A DNA stretch of 64,000 nucleotides, taken from contig JANQRP010000003.1 of assembly GCA_028284495.1 (NCBI GenBank), positions 62,001 through 126,000 of the forward strand. The letters run 5' to 3'. Position 1 is the stretch's first letter; each line of letters opens with the position of its first letter. A program made the position numbers and the translations under genes. The notes beneath the pieces are model-generated. The model did no database searches and had not been told where the DNA came from. It saw only the letters and a program-made list of their open reading frames with translations. Positions 1-8,365 of this stretch are shown here, piece by piece. This DNA comes from Longimicrobiales bacterium (GTDB lineage Bacteria > Gemmatimonadota > Gemmatimonadetes > Longimicrobiales > Gaopeijiaceae).

Positions 1-1896
1 TCCACGGAGATCGTCGGGGTCATGCCGCCCGGCTTCGACCTGGAGGACAACGGGATCGAGGTATGGACGCCCGCCGCCCTCGACCGCACCAACTTTCAGA
101 ATCGCGGCTCGCACTACCTCGAAGTCGTGGGTCGGCTGCGCGACGGCGTGACCCCGCTGGCCGCGCGGCGGGAGCTGGCCTCGCTGGTGCAGACGTGGGC
201 GGACGACAGCCCGGGCGCGGGGCACGTGCCCAGTCCGCAGGCCCACCCGATCGCCATCGAGCTCCTGCAGGAGGAGGTGGTTGGCGACGTGCGGACCGCG
301 CTCCTCATCCTGATGGGCGTCGTCGGATTCGTGCTGCTCATCGCGAGCGGCAACGTCGCGAACCTGCTGCTCGCACGGGCCGAGGACCGGCAGCGTGAGG
401 TGTCCGTCCGCGTCGCGCTCGGCGCCGGGCGGTGGCGACTGGTACAACAGTTCCTCACGGAAGGCCTCGTCCTCTCGACGATGGGTGCGGTCGTGGGACT
501 CGGACTGGCGTGGGCCTCGCTGCAGGCGCTCCGGGTCGCGAGCCCCGGCGACCTGCCGCGCCTCGGCGAGATCGGGCTCGACGGCACGGTCCTCCTCGCG
601 ACGACGGGCGTGACGGTGGCGGTGGGAATCCTGTTCGGGCTCGCGCCCGCGCGGCACGTGCTCGGAAGCACGGCCACCACACTTCGTGACGGTGGAAGCC
701 GAACGACGATCGGGCGGGGCGGCCTGCGATCGCTCCTGATCGTGACCGAGACCGCACTCGCCCTCGTGCTGGCCGTCGGTGCCGGGCTGATGATCCGCTC
801 CTTCGGCCAGCTCGCGCAGGTCGAACCGGGCTTCGAGACCGAGAACCGGATCGCATTCCAGCTCTACCTGCCTTCCTCGGCCTATCCGACGAACACCGAA
901 ACGTCCGTCCTCTACCGGCAGATCATCGAGGGGCTCGAGGCCCGGCCGGAGTTCGAGGGGGCGTGGCTGACGTCGTCGATCCCGACCGTGCAGACGCTGA
1001 ACGCCAACGACACCGAGTTCGAGGGGCTTCAGAGGACGCAGGACGGGCCCGCTCACAACGTGGACTACTACACGACCGTGTCGGCCGGCTACACCGAAGC
1101 GGTCGGGATCGAGCTCATCGAGGGCCGGCGTCTGGCGCCGACGGACGACGCCTCGGGCACGCCGGTCGTGCTCGTCAACCAGGCGCTCGCGGACCGCTTC
1201 TACGGCGGCCGCAGTCCGCTCGGCGAGCGGATCCGGCCGTGCTGCGGCGGCGGCCCCTTCCTCGAGATCGTGGGCGTGGTCGGGAACGTGAAGCAGGGGG
1301 GACTGGAGGAGGAGTCGGGCACGGAGATCTTCATGCCCGAGCCGCAGGTGGGCGGTCGCTCGCTCCACGTGATGGCGAAGACGACCGGTCGGCCCGAGAC
1401 GGCGATGGACGTGGCGAGAGAGGTGGTCCGAGGGATCGACGGGTCGCTGCCGCTCGCGTCGCTGCGGACGATGGAGACGGTCGTCGGAGACGCGCTCTCA
1501 CGCGCCCGGTTCCTTACGACGCTCATGGCTTCGTTCGCCGGGCTCGCCCTCCTGCTCGCGGGCATCGGCACCTACAGCGTGATGTCGTACGCGGTGACCC
1601 AGCGCTCCAAGGAGATCGGGATCCGCATGGCGATGGGCGCGAAGTCGGGGTCGGTCGTGCGGATGGTGATGGGACAGGGGCTAAAGGTCGCCGGCGTCGG
1701 GCTCGGGTTGGGTCTCGTGGGGGCCTGGCTGCTCACCGACGTGCTCGAGTCGCTGCTGTACAACATCGAGGTGTGGGACACCGTTAGCTTCGTGTCGGGG
1801 CCGCTCCTCCTGGCGGGGGTCGCGGTCGCCGCCTGCTGGCTCCCCGCCCTGCGGGCCACTCGCGTCGAACCCGTCACCGTACTGAAGGAGGAGTAG
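1..1896 (+). CDS. ADOP-type ABC transporter permease, FtsX/MacB family (5' end outside window)
   Basis: The frame is already open at base 1, so the N-terminus lies upstream of the window. The visible 631 codons hold a MacB-type periplasmic domain followed by an FtsX segment with a hydrophobic stretch (LLILMGVVGFVLLIASGNVA), a second periplasmic domain, and a C-terminal FtsX domain ending in the typical SKEIGIRMAMGA and RATRVEPVTVLKEE signatures. This duplicated arrangement is that of the acidobacterial duplicated orphan permease (ADOP) family, thought to act with MacB-like ATPases in efflux or lipoprotein handling at the inner membrane. No ATPase gene is visible. The stop codon shares one base with the GTG of the next gene, suggesting translational coupling. 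Family sure; substrate unknown. Confidence 0.9.
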   Translation, partial: STEIVGVMPPGFDLEDNGIEVWTPAALDRTNFQNRGSHYLEVVGRLRDGVTPLAARRELASLVQTWADDSPGAGHVPSPQAHPIAIELLQEEVVGDVRTALLILMGVVGFVLLIASGNVANLLLARAEDRQREVSVRVALGAGRWRLVQQFLTEGLVLSTMGAVVGLGLAWASLQALRVASPGDLPRLGEIGLDGTVLLATTGVTVAVGILFGLAPARHVLGSTATTLRDGGSRTTIGRGGLRSLLIVTETALALVLAVGAGLMIRSFGQLAQVEPGFETENRIAFQLYLPSSAYPTNTETSVLYRQIIEGLEARPEFEGAWLTSSIPTVQTLNANDTEFEGLQRTQDGPAHNVDYYTTVSAGYTEAVGIELIEGRRLAPTDDASGTPVVLVNQALADRFYGGRSPLGERIRPCCGGGPFLEIVGVVGNVKQGGLEEESGTEIFMPEPQVGGRSLHVMAKTTGRPETAMDVAREVVRGIDGSLPLASLRTMETVVGDALSRARFLTTLMASFAGLALLLAGIGTYSVMSYAVTQRSKEIGIRMAMGAKSGSVVRMVMGQGLKVAGVGLGLGLVGAWLLTDVLESLLYNIEVWDTVSFVSGPLLLAGVAVAACWLPALRATRVEPVTVLKEE

Positions 1897-2477
1897 TGGC
1901 CGTCACGCCATCCACCATGCTGGACCTCGGCACGAGCGCGCCGGCGTTCGCGCTGCCGGACGCCGTCACGGACCGGATCGTCTCGCTGGACGACTTCGGC
2001 GACGCCGAGGCGCTCCTCGTCGTGTTCTGGTGCAACCACTGTCCGTACGTGCGCCACATCGAGGACGCCTTCGTGGAGTTCGCGCGCGAGTACGCGAGCC
2101 GGGGCCTCGCGGTGGCGGCGATCCAATCGAACGACGCCGAGGCGTACCCGCAGGACGCGCCCCCTGCGATGCGCGAGCGCGCGAATGAGCAGGGCTATCC
2201 CTTCCCCTACCTCTTCGACGAGACCCAGGACGTGGCCAAGGCGTACCGGGCGGCCTGCACGCCGGACCTCTTCCTCTTCGACGGCGATCGTGATCTCGTC
2301 TACCGCGGGCAGTTCGACGGCTCGCGTCCGTCCGGCGGTACGCCGGTGACCGGAGCCGACCTGCGGGCCGCCGCCGACGCGCTGCTGGCCGGCGAGCCGG
2401 TGTCCGACGACCAGGTGCCGTCGGTCGGGTGCAACATCAAGTGGAAGCGGGGGAACGCGCCCGAGTGGTTCGGCTGA
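1896..2477 (+). CDS. Thioredoxin-like / AhpC-TSA family protein (CNHCPYV type)
   Basis: 193 residues starting at a GTG that overlaps the previous stop (TAGTG). The protein has a thioredoxin fold with a CxxC redox site (C46-N-H-C49, in WCNHCPYV), the signature of a widespread soluble AhpC/TSA-like family, and a conserved C-terminal VGCNIKWK motif. No signal peptide is visible, so it is probably cytoplasmic, with thiol-disulfide or peroxide-related activity inferred from the family. It is the last gene of a two-gene unit with the permease; a strong hairpin follows about 60 bp downstream. Confidence 0.9.
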   Translation: MAVTPSTMLDLGTSAPAFALPDAVTDRIVSLDDFGDAEALLVVFWCNHCPYVRHIEDAFVEFAREYASRGLAVAAIQSNDAEAYPQDAPPAMRERANEQGYPFPYLFDETQDVAKAYRAACTPDLFLFDGDRDLVYRGQFDGSRPSGGTPVTGADLRAAADALLAGEPVSDDQVPSVGCNIKWKRGNAPEWFG

Positions 2478-2534
2478 GGCGCGACGCCTGCGGACCGAGG
2501 AGGTCTGTGCGCCACGCGCGGTCCCGCTGATACG

Positions 2535-2575
2535 AAGACCGCCCCCGCCGCCATGAAGGCGACGGGGGCGGTGTC
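2535..2575 (+). terminator. Strong GC hairpin, probable terminator of the permease/thioredoxin unit
   Basis: A perfect 10-bp stem, ACCGCCCCCG (2538-2547) with CGGGGGCGGT (2563-2572), encloses an inner GCC/GGC stem. It lies about 60 bp after the stop at 2477. There is no clear T-tract, so its role as an intrinsic terminator is inferred. Confidence 0.55.
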
Positions 2576-2840
2576 GTGTGCACTGCTGTCCAGCCCCGGC
2601 ACGAAAGGCCGACGCCGGCTCAGAACAGCGCTATCTCCAGTCTCGGCTGGTCGAGCCGATCACCGGCGATCGCTTGCCCTTGCCGGGGTGGACAGGGTAC
2701 TCGGACTCGTAGACAAGGGATCACCTCCTGATTGCGGTGGAACTTCGGGCAGACGAGCCATCCTACAGCGGCCCCGCGGAAAGGTTCAAGGGGGCGGGGA
2801 GGGGGAACGGGTTTCGCGCGACGGATCGCGTGCGGTGCGA
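2576..2840. other. Intergenic stretch between convergent genes, no gene assigned
   Basis: The stretch lies between the terminator hairpin and the 3' end of the M50 gene. On the minus strand around 2624-2707 there is a short run with coding-like codon use that reads VYESEYPVHPGKGKRSPVIG, but an in-frame TGA lies just upstream and no start codon fits. It may be a remnant; I did not call it. Confidence 0.3.
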
Positions 2841-3518
2841 TCAGGCGTGCCGGATCGTGTGCCGGAACAGCCAGACCGCGGCCGTGATCGCGATGCCGAT
2901 CCAGACGAAGCCCCAGACCACGGTGGGGATCCCCGTGAGTTCCGCGAGCATGGCGGCGTCCGACCGCAGACCGGGGCGATCGATGATGTCGCTCTTGATG
3001 TCGAGAATCGCGTAGCACACCGAGGTGAGGCCGAGCGCCATGATGAGTCGGCTCGCCCAGACCTGGCTGAGAAGCTTCGCCCCCACCAGAAGCGCGACGC
3101 CGGTGAACGCCCCGTAGACGATGCCGAACGCGCCGCGGATGTAGACGGCAGTCAGCACCAGCACGGCCACGCCCACGGCGCCGAGCAGCGTGCCGGACCG
3201 GATTCGACTCGACCGGGAGCCCATCATCAGCAGGCCCCCGAACGCGAGGCTTCCGAGGTAGCCGGCGGAGAGCGTCACGAAGGCGATGCCGCCCCGCCCG
3301 ATCGTGAGTCCGCCCTGACGCGGGTCGAGCGAGATGCTTTCGACCGACCCGCCCGTGAGCCAGAGCGCGACCGCGTGGCTGAGCTCGTGCAGCAGCACGA
3401 CGAAGATCTTCAGCGGGTACACGACCGGCGTGTACCAGAAGTACCAGAGGGCCGCGAAGAACGCGGCGAAGCCGAGGGCGAGGCCGAGCTGTCGACGGGT
3501 GCGAGTGTTCATGCCCAC
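2841..3518 (-). CDS. M50-family (M50B-like) membrane metallopeptidase
   Basis: 225 residues with six or so hydrophobic segments. The zinc motif HELSH (H44, E45, H48) sits inside the second membrane segment, as in intramembrane site-2-type proteases, and is followed by an AVALWLTGG stretch typical of the M50B-like family. Such proteins cleave, or are proposed to cleave, membrane substrates; the substrate here cannot be inferred. The gene is about 70 bp downstream of the parvulin gene on the same strand, so the two may be co-transcribed. Confidence 0.85.
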   Translation of the reverse strand: MGMNTRTRRQLGLALGFAAFFAALWYFWYTPVVYPLKIFVVLLHELSHAVALWLTGGSVESISLDPRQGGLTIGRGGIAFVTLSAGYLGSLAFGGLLMMGSRSSRIRSGTLLGAVGVAVLVLTAVYIRGAFGIVYGAFTGVALLVGAKLLSQVWASRLIMALGLTSVCYAILDIKSDIIDRPGLRSDAAMLAELTGIPTVVWGFVWIGIAITAAVWLFRHTIRHA

Positions 3519-3585
3519 TCTACGACCGGTCGGCCCAGGACGTTTCCGGTCACGAAGCCCGTCACGAACCTCGTCACGAACCCCG

Positions 3586-4590
3586 TCACGAGCCTGGGGC
3601 CGTCGCGGGGATCGGGTGGATCCGGGCGAGCTCGTCGTGCCAGCTCCCCACCGCCTGGCGGGCGAGGCTGGCGTTCTGACCCGTGCGGGACAGGGCGGCC
3701 CACGCGAGCTCCTTGAGGCGCGACCGCGGGGGCTGCGGCGGGAGCCCGAGCTGCTCGGCCTGGCCGAGCACGTCCACCACCCACTGTTCGCGCAGACCGT
3801 CGAAGCGCGCCGCCGGCGCGTCGACGCCCTCGGTCGCGGCGGCGGCCCGCACCTCGTCCGCCATCGGCACCGGCGCGTCGAGCGGGCCCATCAGGCGCGC
3901 GACCTCGCGCACGACGTCCGGGCGCGCCTCGTCGAAGGGGACGGTGTCGCGCGCTTCCAGGCGGAGCACGTGATACCCGTACTGGGTCTCGGTCACGCCC
4001 GAGACCTCACCGACCTCGAGCGCGGAGGCCGCCGCCCAGAATTCCGGCACCCACGCGCCCCGGCGACCGGGGTTCAGAAGGCCCTCGCGGCTCTCGGCAC
4101 CCGGTTCGTCGGATACCTCGGCGGCCACGTCCGGAAACGGCTCGCCCGCCTCGATCCGCTCCAGCGCGGCGCGCGCCTTCGCCTGGGCTTCCGCGCGCAC
4201 GTCGGGCTGCTCGTATCGCTCGGAGAAGACGATGAGGTGACGGACCGTCAGCTCGTACTGGGGCGACGTGGCGTAGCGGGCACGGAGTACCGCGTCGGAC
4301 ACGTCGGCCGAATCGATCCGACGCTCGGCCTGCACCTGCTCCCACGTCCACGCGACCCGGGCGCTGTCGACCCACGGCTCGACGAGGTCCGCGACGCGGT
4401 CGTCGGCGAGGACCGCCCCGAACGCGGTGAGCTCCGCGAGCAGGCGCTGCCGCGATTCGGTCAGCCCGAGGAGCTCCGATTCGGTGTACTCGACGCCCGC
4501 GACGGTGAAGGCCACGGGATCCGACCCGGCGCAGGCGGACAGGGCGAGGCACAACGATGCAAGGGCGTGGAGTCCGGGGAATCGATTCAT
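3586..4590 (-). CDS. Peptidylprolyl isomerase, parvulin/PpiC type, lipoprotein
   Basis: 334 residues. The N-terminus is a lipoprotein signal with lipobox LSAC (Cys20), so the protein is probably anchored on the periplasmic side. A SurA-like N-terminal helical part is followed by a parvulin domain at about residues 112-220, with the recognisable YELTVRHLIVFSE start, a GAWVPEFW segment and a TQYGYHVLRLE end. Parvulins catalyse cis-trans prolyl isomerisation and help fold outer-membrane or secreted proteins. The start at 4590 places the signal peptide correctly. Confidence 0.88.
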   Translation of the reverse strand: MNRFPGLHALASLCLALSACAGSDPVAFTVAGVEYTESELLGLTESRQRLLAELTAFGAVLADDRVADLVEPWVDSARVAWTWEQVQAERRIDSADVSDAVLRARYATSPQYELTVRHLIVFSERYEQPDVRAEAQAKARAALERIEAGEPFPDVAAEVSDEPGAESREGLLNPGRRGAWVPEFWAAASALEVGEVSGVTETQYGYHVLRLEARDTVPFDEARPDVVREVARLMGPLDAPVPMADEVRAAAATEGVDAPAARFDGLREQWVVDVLGQAEQLGLPPQPPRSRLKELAWAALSRTGQNASLARQAVGSWHDELARIHPIPATAPGS

Positions 4591-4653
4591 GCCCCAAGTG
4601 TGTCGCGACTACGGGCCGGGCTCAACTCACGTGGGGCCGCGGCACGGCCGGCC

Positions 4654-5688
4654 TCACTCCGGAAGCGTGAGTTCGAAGACGAACAGGGACGCGCCCGCCA
4701 GCACGTACAGCAGTCCCTCATCGTATACGGCGACCCGGGCGCTCTGGACCTTGCCCGCCTGCATGTGGCCCGAGACATCCACCAGGATGATGCGGCGCCC
4801 GTCGAGATCGTGGATGAGGATCGGCGCGGTGTCGGACATGGAGGCGACGGTGACGAAGGTGCCGCCGGGGCTCACGGCTGCCCCCTTCACCATGCTCGAT
4901 GCCATGACGGCGCCACCGAACATCGCTTGAAGCCGTTCCTGGTTGTCTTGGAGCTCGGCCTGTATCGGTTCCGGAAGCGTCCGCGTCTCGAGCACCTCGC
5001 CGTCGAAGTTCAGGACCTGCAGGGCTCCCGACGTCGCGGGAATCCGGACCACGATCGAGTCGGCGCCGAGGCGCGCGCGGTGCAGCTGGTGCATCGGTAC
5101 CGGCCCCTGCGTGATAGGGTGACCGGTCTCCCGTGCGCCGAACGGGTGGGTCGCACCCGCCTCGACGATCGTTCCCATCCGACCGGGATCGCGATCGATG
5201 GCGATGACCCGCTCGAGCCCCAGCTGGACGTGCTCGTCGCCCGTTCGCAGCGGGACGGACCCGAGCGGTACCCCGGCGGTGTCGAAGAACTCGAACCGTC
5301 CGTTCCCGACGTCGGCGACCGACACGATCCCGCCCACCACGCGGGTGGTGGTCGGCACCGTGAGCTCGCCCGGACCCTCGCCGCGACGCCCGATCCGACG
5401 AACGAGGTCGAGGTCGAGGTCGAGAACCGTGACGTTGGACGCGTCGGGATCGGTGACGTACAAGCGACCGTCCGACAGGAGCAGGTCGTTCGGAGACGTG
5501 AGGACCGAGTCGAACAGGGTCGCGTAGAGGGCGTCACGGAGGTCTCCCAGCCTGACCGTCTCGGCGCGGACCGCATCCTCGCCGACCTCGTCTGGTGCAC
5601 ACCCGGTCGAGCCGAAGAGGCCGAGGACCCCGATCAGAGCGAGGATCCGTCGGGAGACGAGGGCGAGCTGGAGGTTCGGGGAAGCCAT
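4654..5688 (-). CDS. 6-bladed beta-propeller lipoprotein
   Basis: 344 residues from the ATG at 5688. The frame stays open well upstream, but the signal peptide with lipobox GSTGC (Cys30) fixes this start. Repeated blade motifs include LLSDGRLYVTDPDASNVTV and the shared motif RRIGRRGEGPGEL, which recurs in the propellers at 25722 and 54889. These proteins resemble NHL/TolB-like 6-bladed propellers and bind ligands or peptides at the cell envelope; the actual role is unknown. A small exported protein lies directly upstream on the same strand (5763-6113), separated by a hairpin. Confidence 0.85.
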   Translation of the reverse strand: MASPNLQLALVSRRILALIGVLGLFGSTGCAPDEVGEDAVRAETVRLGDLRDALYATLFDSVLTSPNDLLLSDGRLYVTDPDASNVTVLDLDLDLVRRIGRRGEGPGELTVPTTTRVVGGIVSVADVGNGRFEFFDTAGVPLGSVPLRTGDEHVQLGLERVIAIDRDPGRMGTIVEAGATHPFGARETGHPITQGPVPMHQLHRARLGADSIVVRIPATSGALQVLNFDGEVLETRTLPEPIQAELQDNQERLQAMFGGAVMASSMVKGAAVSPGGTFVTVASMSDTAPILIHDLDGRRIILVDVSGHMQAGKVQSARVAVYDEGLLYVLAGASLFVFELTLPE

Positions 5689-5706
5689 GTGAAGTCCGGC
5701 GACGGC

Positions 5707-5745
5707 CCGGCGGGCGACCCCCGCGAAGGGGGTCCGCCCGCCCGG
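5707..5745 (-). terminator. Long GC hairpin between the small exported protein and the beta-propeller
   Basis: A 14-bp stem pairs GGCGGGCGACCCCC (5709-5722) with GGGGGTCCGCCCGCC (5728-5742), with one bulged base and a tight loop. It sits 18 bp after the stop of the 5763-6113 gene and just before the ATG of the propeller. There is no T-tract. It could terminate transcription, attenuate read-through into the propeller, or stabilise the upstream mRNA. Confidence 0.5.
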
Positions 5746-5762
5746 CGATGAAAGCATCGAGG

Positions 5763-6113
5763 TCAGTTGTCGATGAAGTCGACGGGCTCGTACGTGACGC
5801 AGTTCAGTGTGACCGACTCGCCATTCGAGAGCTTGTAGGTCGTGAACGGGTACCTGATCGTCCGGGTCCCGCGCGCTCCTGCCTCGGCGCCGAGGCCTCC
5901 GACCCCGACGTCGAGCTCGAGCGTCTCGGTGGCCTCCCCGGCGGCTCCGGTGCGCTTGCCGGAGACCCGCACGCCGTTCTCGTCGTACCCCCACACGAAC
6001 TCCGCGCACTCGTCGTCCTCGCCGTCGGGTGCCATCGCGCAGGCCGCTGCGTCGCTCGGCATCCACGTGAGCGCCAGCATCGCCAGGCACGCACTCCATA
6101 CTCGATTCGTCAT
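5763..6113 (-). CDS. Small exported protein of unknown function
   Basis: 116 residues from the ATG at 6113, which has a good ribosome site (AAGGGAG) upstream. A cleavable signal peptide ends near MPSDAAACAM. The mature part is acidic, with three cysteines (ACAM, ECAE, NCV), and is predicted periplasmic or secreted. I do not recognise a family. It is directly upstream of a beta-propeller gene, the same pairing seen at 25438/25722. Confidence 0.7.
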   Translation of the reverse strand: MTNRVWSACLAMLALTWMPSDAAACAMAPDGEDDECAEFVWGYDENGVRVSGKRTGAAGEATETLELDVGVGGLGAEAGARGTRTIRYPFTTYKLSNGESVTLNCVTYEPVDFIDN

Positions 6114-6386
6114 CGGTACTCCCTTCTCGGTTGTGAATCGTCTCGGTGATGTGCGTCCGCGGCGTCGCACATCGGACATAGCTCCGGCCGGGGCGGCGCC
6201 GACATGTGCGGATCGGCCCGATGTCGCCGGCGCGCGCTATCAGCCATGAGGCGGGCATGATCGACCATCTGATCGTCGGTGGAGGCTCGGCAGAGTGCGC
6301 GCCGGTACGGTGGTTCTGCCTCCGACCTGACCCGCGTTCCCTCCGTCCTGTCCCCCGAGGTCCTTCTTCGGCCTCTGTTCGGAGCG
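6114..6386. other. Divergent intergenic region
   Basis: This stretch separates the minus-strand exported protein from the plus-strand DUF1328 unit. It must hold the promoter of the former. I see no gene in it; the sigma-54-type promoter for the plus strand lies at its right edge. Confidence 0.4.
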
Positions 6387-6388
6387 GC

Positions 6389-6404
6389 TGGCACGTCGGT
6401 TGCG
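6389..6404 (+). promoter_or_regulatory. Sigma-54-type (-24/-12) promoter
   Basis: The sequence TGGCACGTCGGTTGC (6389-6403) matches the RpoN consensus, with GG at 6390-6391 and GC at 6402-6403 exactly 10 bp apart. It lies about 60 bp upstream of the DUF1328 start. The match is seen directly; use of the promoter is inferred. Activator sites upstream could not be identified. Confidence 0.6.
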
Positions 6405-6463
6405 TGTGTTGATCACCGCAACATCGAAGGTCAGGGAAGTGCAACCATAGATCAGGAGGTCAC

Positions 6464-6628
6464 ATGCTCAGTGCCGCCATCGGACTGTTCGTCCTCGCTC
6501 TCATCGCCGCATTCCTCGGATTCGGAGGCATCGCCGGGACCGCAGCATCGCTCGCGAAGATCGCGTTCTTCGTGTTCCTCGTGCTCGCCGTCCTGAGCTT
6601 CTTCTTCGGCCGCCGCCCGGTCGCCTGA
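6464..6628 (+). CDS. DUF1328 small membrane protein
   Basis: 54 residues in two membrane helices separated by a glycine-rich turn: [20 protein letters not shown], then [12 protein letters not shown], then [18 protein letters not shown]. This is the standard DUF1328 (YtjA-like) form and length. A good ribosome site (AGGAGG) stands just before the ATG. Function is unknown; members are often stress-induced envelope proteins. It is the first gene behind the sigma-54-type promoter and lies 49 bp upstream of another two-TM protein. Confidence 0.9.
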   Translation: MLSAAIGLFVLALIAAFLGFGGIAGTAASLAKIAFFVFLVLAVLSFFFGRRPVA

Positions 6629-6677
6629 CGCCTCACATCCACGCCCCCTTCCGGGGCATCCGAATCCGGAGGATCAC

Positions 6678-6905
6678 ATGAAGAACTCTCTCTCCATCAT
6701 CGGGATCGTTCTCATCGTCCTGGGCGGCCTCGGCCTCGTGCTCGAGTCCGTCTCCTGGAACGAGGAGAAGACCATCGTCGACATCGGCGAGTTCGAGGCT
6801 TCCGCTACCGTGCAGGAGTCCCGGACCATTCCCCCGCTGCTCGCGGGCGGGGTGCTCGTGGCGGGCCTCGTGCTCACCGCGACCGGGGTCGCCCGGAGCT
6901 CGTAG
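6678..6905 (+). CDS. Small two-TM membrane protein (DUF3185-like)
   Basis: 75 residues. An N-terminal membrane segment (LSIIGIVLIVLGGLGLVLES), a short exposed stretch WNEEKTIVDIGEFEASATVQ, and a C-terminal membrane segment ending GVARSS resemble the DUF3185-type small membrane proteins. A ribosome site (CGGAGG) precedes the ATG. It follows DUF1328 on the same strand and probably shares its transcript. Function unknown. Confidence 0.8.
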   Translation: MKNSLSIIGIVLIVLGGLGLVLESVSWNEEKTIVDIGEFEASATVQESRTIPPLLAGGVLVAGLVLTATGVARSS

Positions 6906-6978
6906 CGCGGTGTCCGACGGGCTCCCACGCTCGATCCCGATCGATTCGAACGACCACTTCCAGGAAGGAAGACCATAG

Positions 6979-7557
6979 ATGAAGTACGCACGCATGTTCG
7001 GCGCGGCCGCGGCCGCGCTCTCGCTCGCCGCACTACCCGCGAACGCTCAGCAGCTCTCGTTCGAGGGGCGGGGTGCGCTCACCTTCCCGACCGGGGACTT
7101 CGGCGACGCCGCGGACGGCGGAGCCGCCTTCGGGGGTGACGTCCTCGTGAACCTGAACCCGAGTGTCTCGCTCTACGGCGGGTACCAGTACGAGATGTTC
7201 GACTGCGACGGCTGCGACCGGGACGACGACGGATTCACCTCGAACGGGTTCGAGGTGGGTGCCAAGCTCCTCATGAATCGTCAGTCGGGCGTACTGCCCT
7301 GGGCGCGCGTCGGCGCGGTCTTCAACCAGCTCAAGTACGAGGAGGGGTCGTTCGAGGCGGAGTCCGACCGGTCGGTCGGGCTTCAGGCCGCCGTCGGACT
7401 GGACATCCCGCTGGGTGAGACGCTGAGCTTCTCGCCCGCGCTCCGGTACCAGGCGTGGACCGCCGACTTCGACGTGCTCGGCGAGACCATCCAGACCGAG
7501 CGGTCGGTGCGGAGTCTGTCGCTGGACTTCGGCATCCACGTGCACCCGGGCGGATGA
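6979..7557 (+). CDS. Outer-membrane beta-barrel protein
   Basis: 192 residues with a signal peptide cut after ALPANA, then alternating polar/hydrophobic strands starting QLSFEGRGALTFPTGDFGD and ending RSLSLDFGIHVHPGG, as in OmpW/OmpA-like 8-stranded barrels. An acidic Cys-containing insertion (FDCDGCDRDDDGF) may be a metal-binding loop; that is inference. An AGGAAG ribosome site precedes the ATG. It is third in the run behind the sigma-54-type promoter, though a 73-bp gap leaves room for its own promoter. Confidence 0.85.
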   Translation: MKYARMFGAAAAALSLAALPANAQQLSFEGRGALTFPTGDFGDAADGGAAFGGDVLVNLNPSVSLYGGYQYEMFDCDGCDRDDDGFTSNGFEVGAKLLMNRQSGVLPWARVGAVFNQLKYEEGSFEAESDRSVGLQAAVGLDIPLGETLSFSPALRYQAWTADFDVLGETIQTERSVRSLSLDFGIHVHPGG

Positions 7558-7599
7558 CCAGGCACGGCCGTGCGTGAAGCGCGAGGGGTGTCCCGACCG

Positions 7600-8124
7600 T
7601 CAGTCTCGCTCGGAGCCCCCTATCGCCGCTCGCACCGTCGCCATCGTCTCCGGCGTGTGCGACTGCCACACCGCGTGGCGAATCTTCCACCGATCGTCCT
7701 CCTTCGTGAGGAGGAAGGCGTCGATCCCCCAGCTCGCAACGAGCTCCGCCGTCGCGATCCGGTCGAGCACCATGGGCACCTCCACCACCTTCGGGGCGGA
7801 GGAATAGTCGCGGCCGCCGGCCCAGGTCCGCGCGAGCGCCACGAGCTCGTCGAAGTCCATCGGTGAAGCGGACCACGTACCGGCCTCCGAGCGCGCGAAC
7901 CCGAACTTGTCGAGCTCCGGGTGGACGCTCCGCTCGATGTACTCGGGGCGCATCTCGTAGATGCCCTCCACGTAGTCGAGCACCGCGCGCTCGACCGCCG
8001 CTACCTCTTCGGGATCGGGCTCGGGAAGCTGTGCGGTCGCCGGCAGGGCCGTGACCGAGAAACTCATCAGGAGTGCCGCACAGGCGTGTCCTCCGGCGCG
8101 TCCCATCATCGTCCTCATCGTCAT
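7600..8124 (-). CDS. Exported lumazine-binding-like (NTF2-fold) protein
   Basis: 174 residues from the ATG at 8124, with a signal peptide ending LPATAQ. The mature part matches the putative lumazine-binding family of the NTF2/SnoaL fold: AVLDYVEGIYEMRPEYIERS, HPELDKFGF, and a closing DRWKIRHAVWQS. Members are small exported proteins without established function. It converges with the barrel gene; the 42-bp gap contains the palindrome GCACGGCCGTGC. Confidence 0.8.
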   Translation of the reverse strand: MTMRTMMGRAGGHACAALLMSFSVTALPATAQLPEPDPEEVAAVERAVLDYVEGIYEMRPEYIERSVHPELDKFGFARSEAGTWSASPMDFDELVALARTWAGGRDYSSAPKVVEVPMVLDRIATAELVASWGIDAFLLTKEDDRWKIRHAVWQSHTPETMATVRAAIGGSERD

Positions 8125-8279
8125 CCTCTCATCCGTGATGGCGCCCGTGCGGCACCCTATATAGAAAACGTGGTAGGGTAGGATGAGTCGATCGGCGCGA
8201 CCGCGCCAGTGGGGGAGCGAGGCAGGCGCGCCGGATTCACCTTCCAGCCGTCCGCCGCTCCTTCTACCTTTCACGCCGA

Positions 8280-8352
8280 GGGGCCATAGCTCAGTTGGGA
8301 GAGCACCTGCTTTGCAAGCAGGGGGTCGCCGGTTCGAGCCCGGCTGGCTCCA
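8280..8352 (+). tRNA. tRNA-Ala (anticodon TGC)
   Basis: A full 73-nt cloverleaf: acceptor stem GGGGCCA / TGGCTCC, D arm with AGCTCAGTTGGGAGAGC, anticodon loop TTTGCAA with TGC at 8313-8315, T loop GGTTCGAGCCC and discriminator A. No CCA is encoded. Its last 43 bases are part of the left attachment site, so the element restores the gene on integration and the tRNA is intact. Confidence 0.97.
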
Positions 8353-8354
8353 CT
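8310..8354 (+). other. attL (3' end of tRNA-Ala)
   Basis: The 45 bases starting CTTTGCAAGCAGGGGGTCGC and ending in CTGGCTCCACT are identical to 24935-24979. They run from inside the anticodon stem-loop to two bases beyond the tRNA. Crossover lies somewhere within, as is usual for tRNA-targeting tyrosine integrases. Confidence 0.92.
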
Positions 8355-8365
8355 TAGGGAAAGCG

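Noticed and set aside
2724..2740. GGATCACCTCCTGA, similar to the 3' end of 16S rRNA
   Set aside because: Only about a dozen bases match and no upstream rRNA sequence is present; on the other strand it is just a ribosome-site-like AGGAGG.
4654..6444. 596-codon frame joining the beta-propeller with upstream sequence
   Set aside because: The signal peptide with lipobox fixes the start at 5688, and the upstream part runs antiparallel in composition through another gene and a hairpin.
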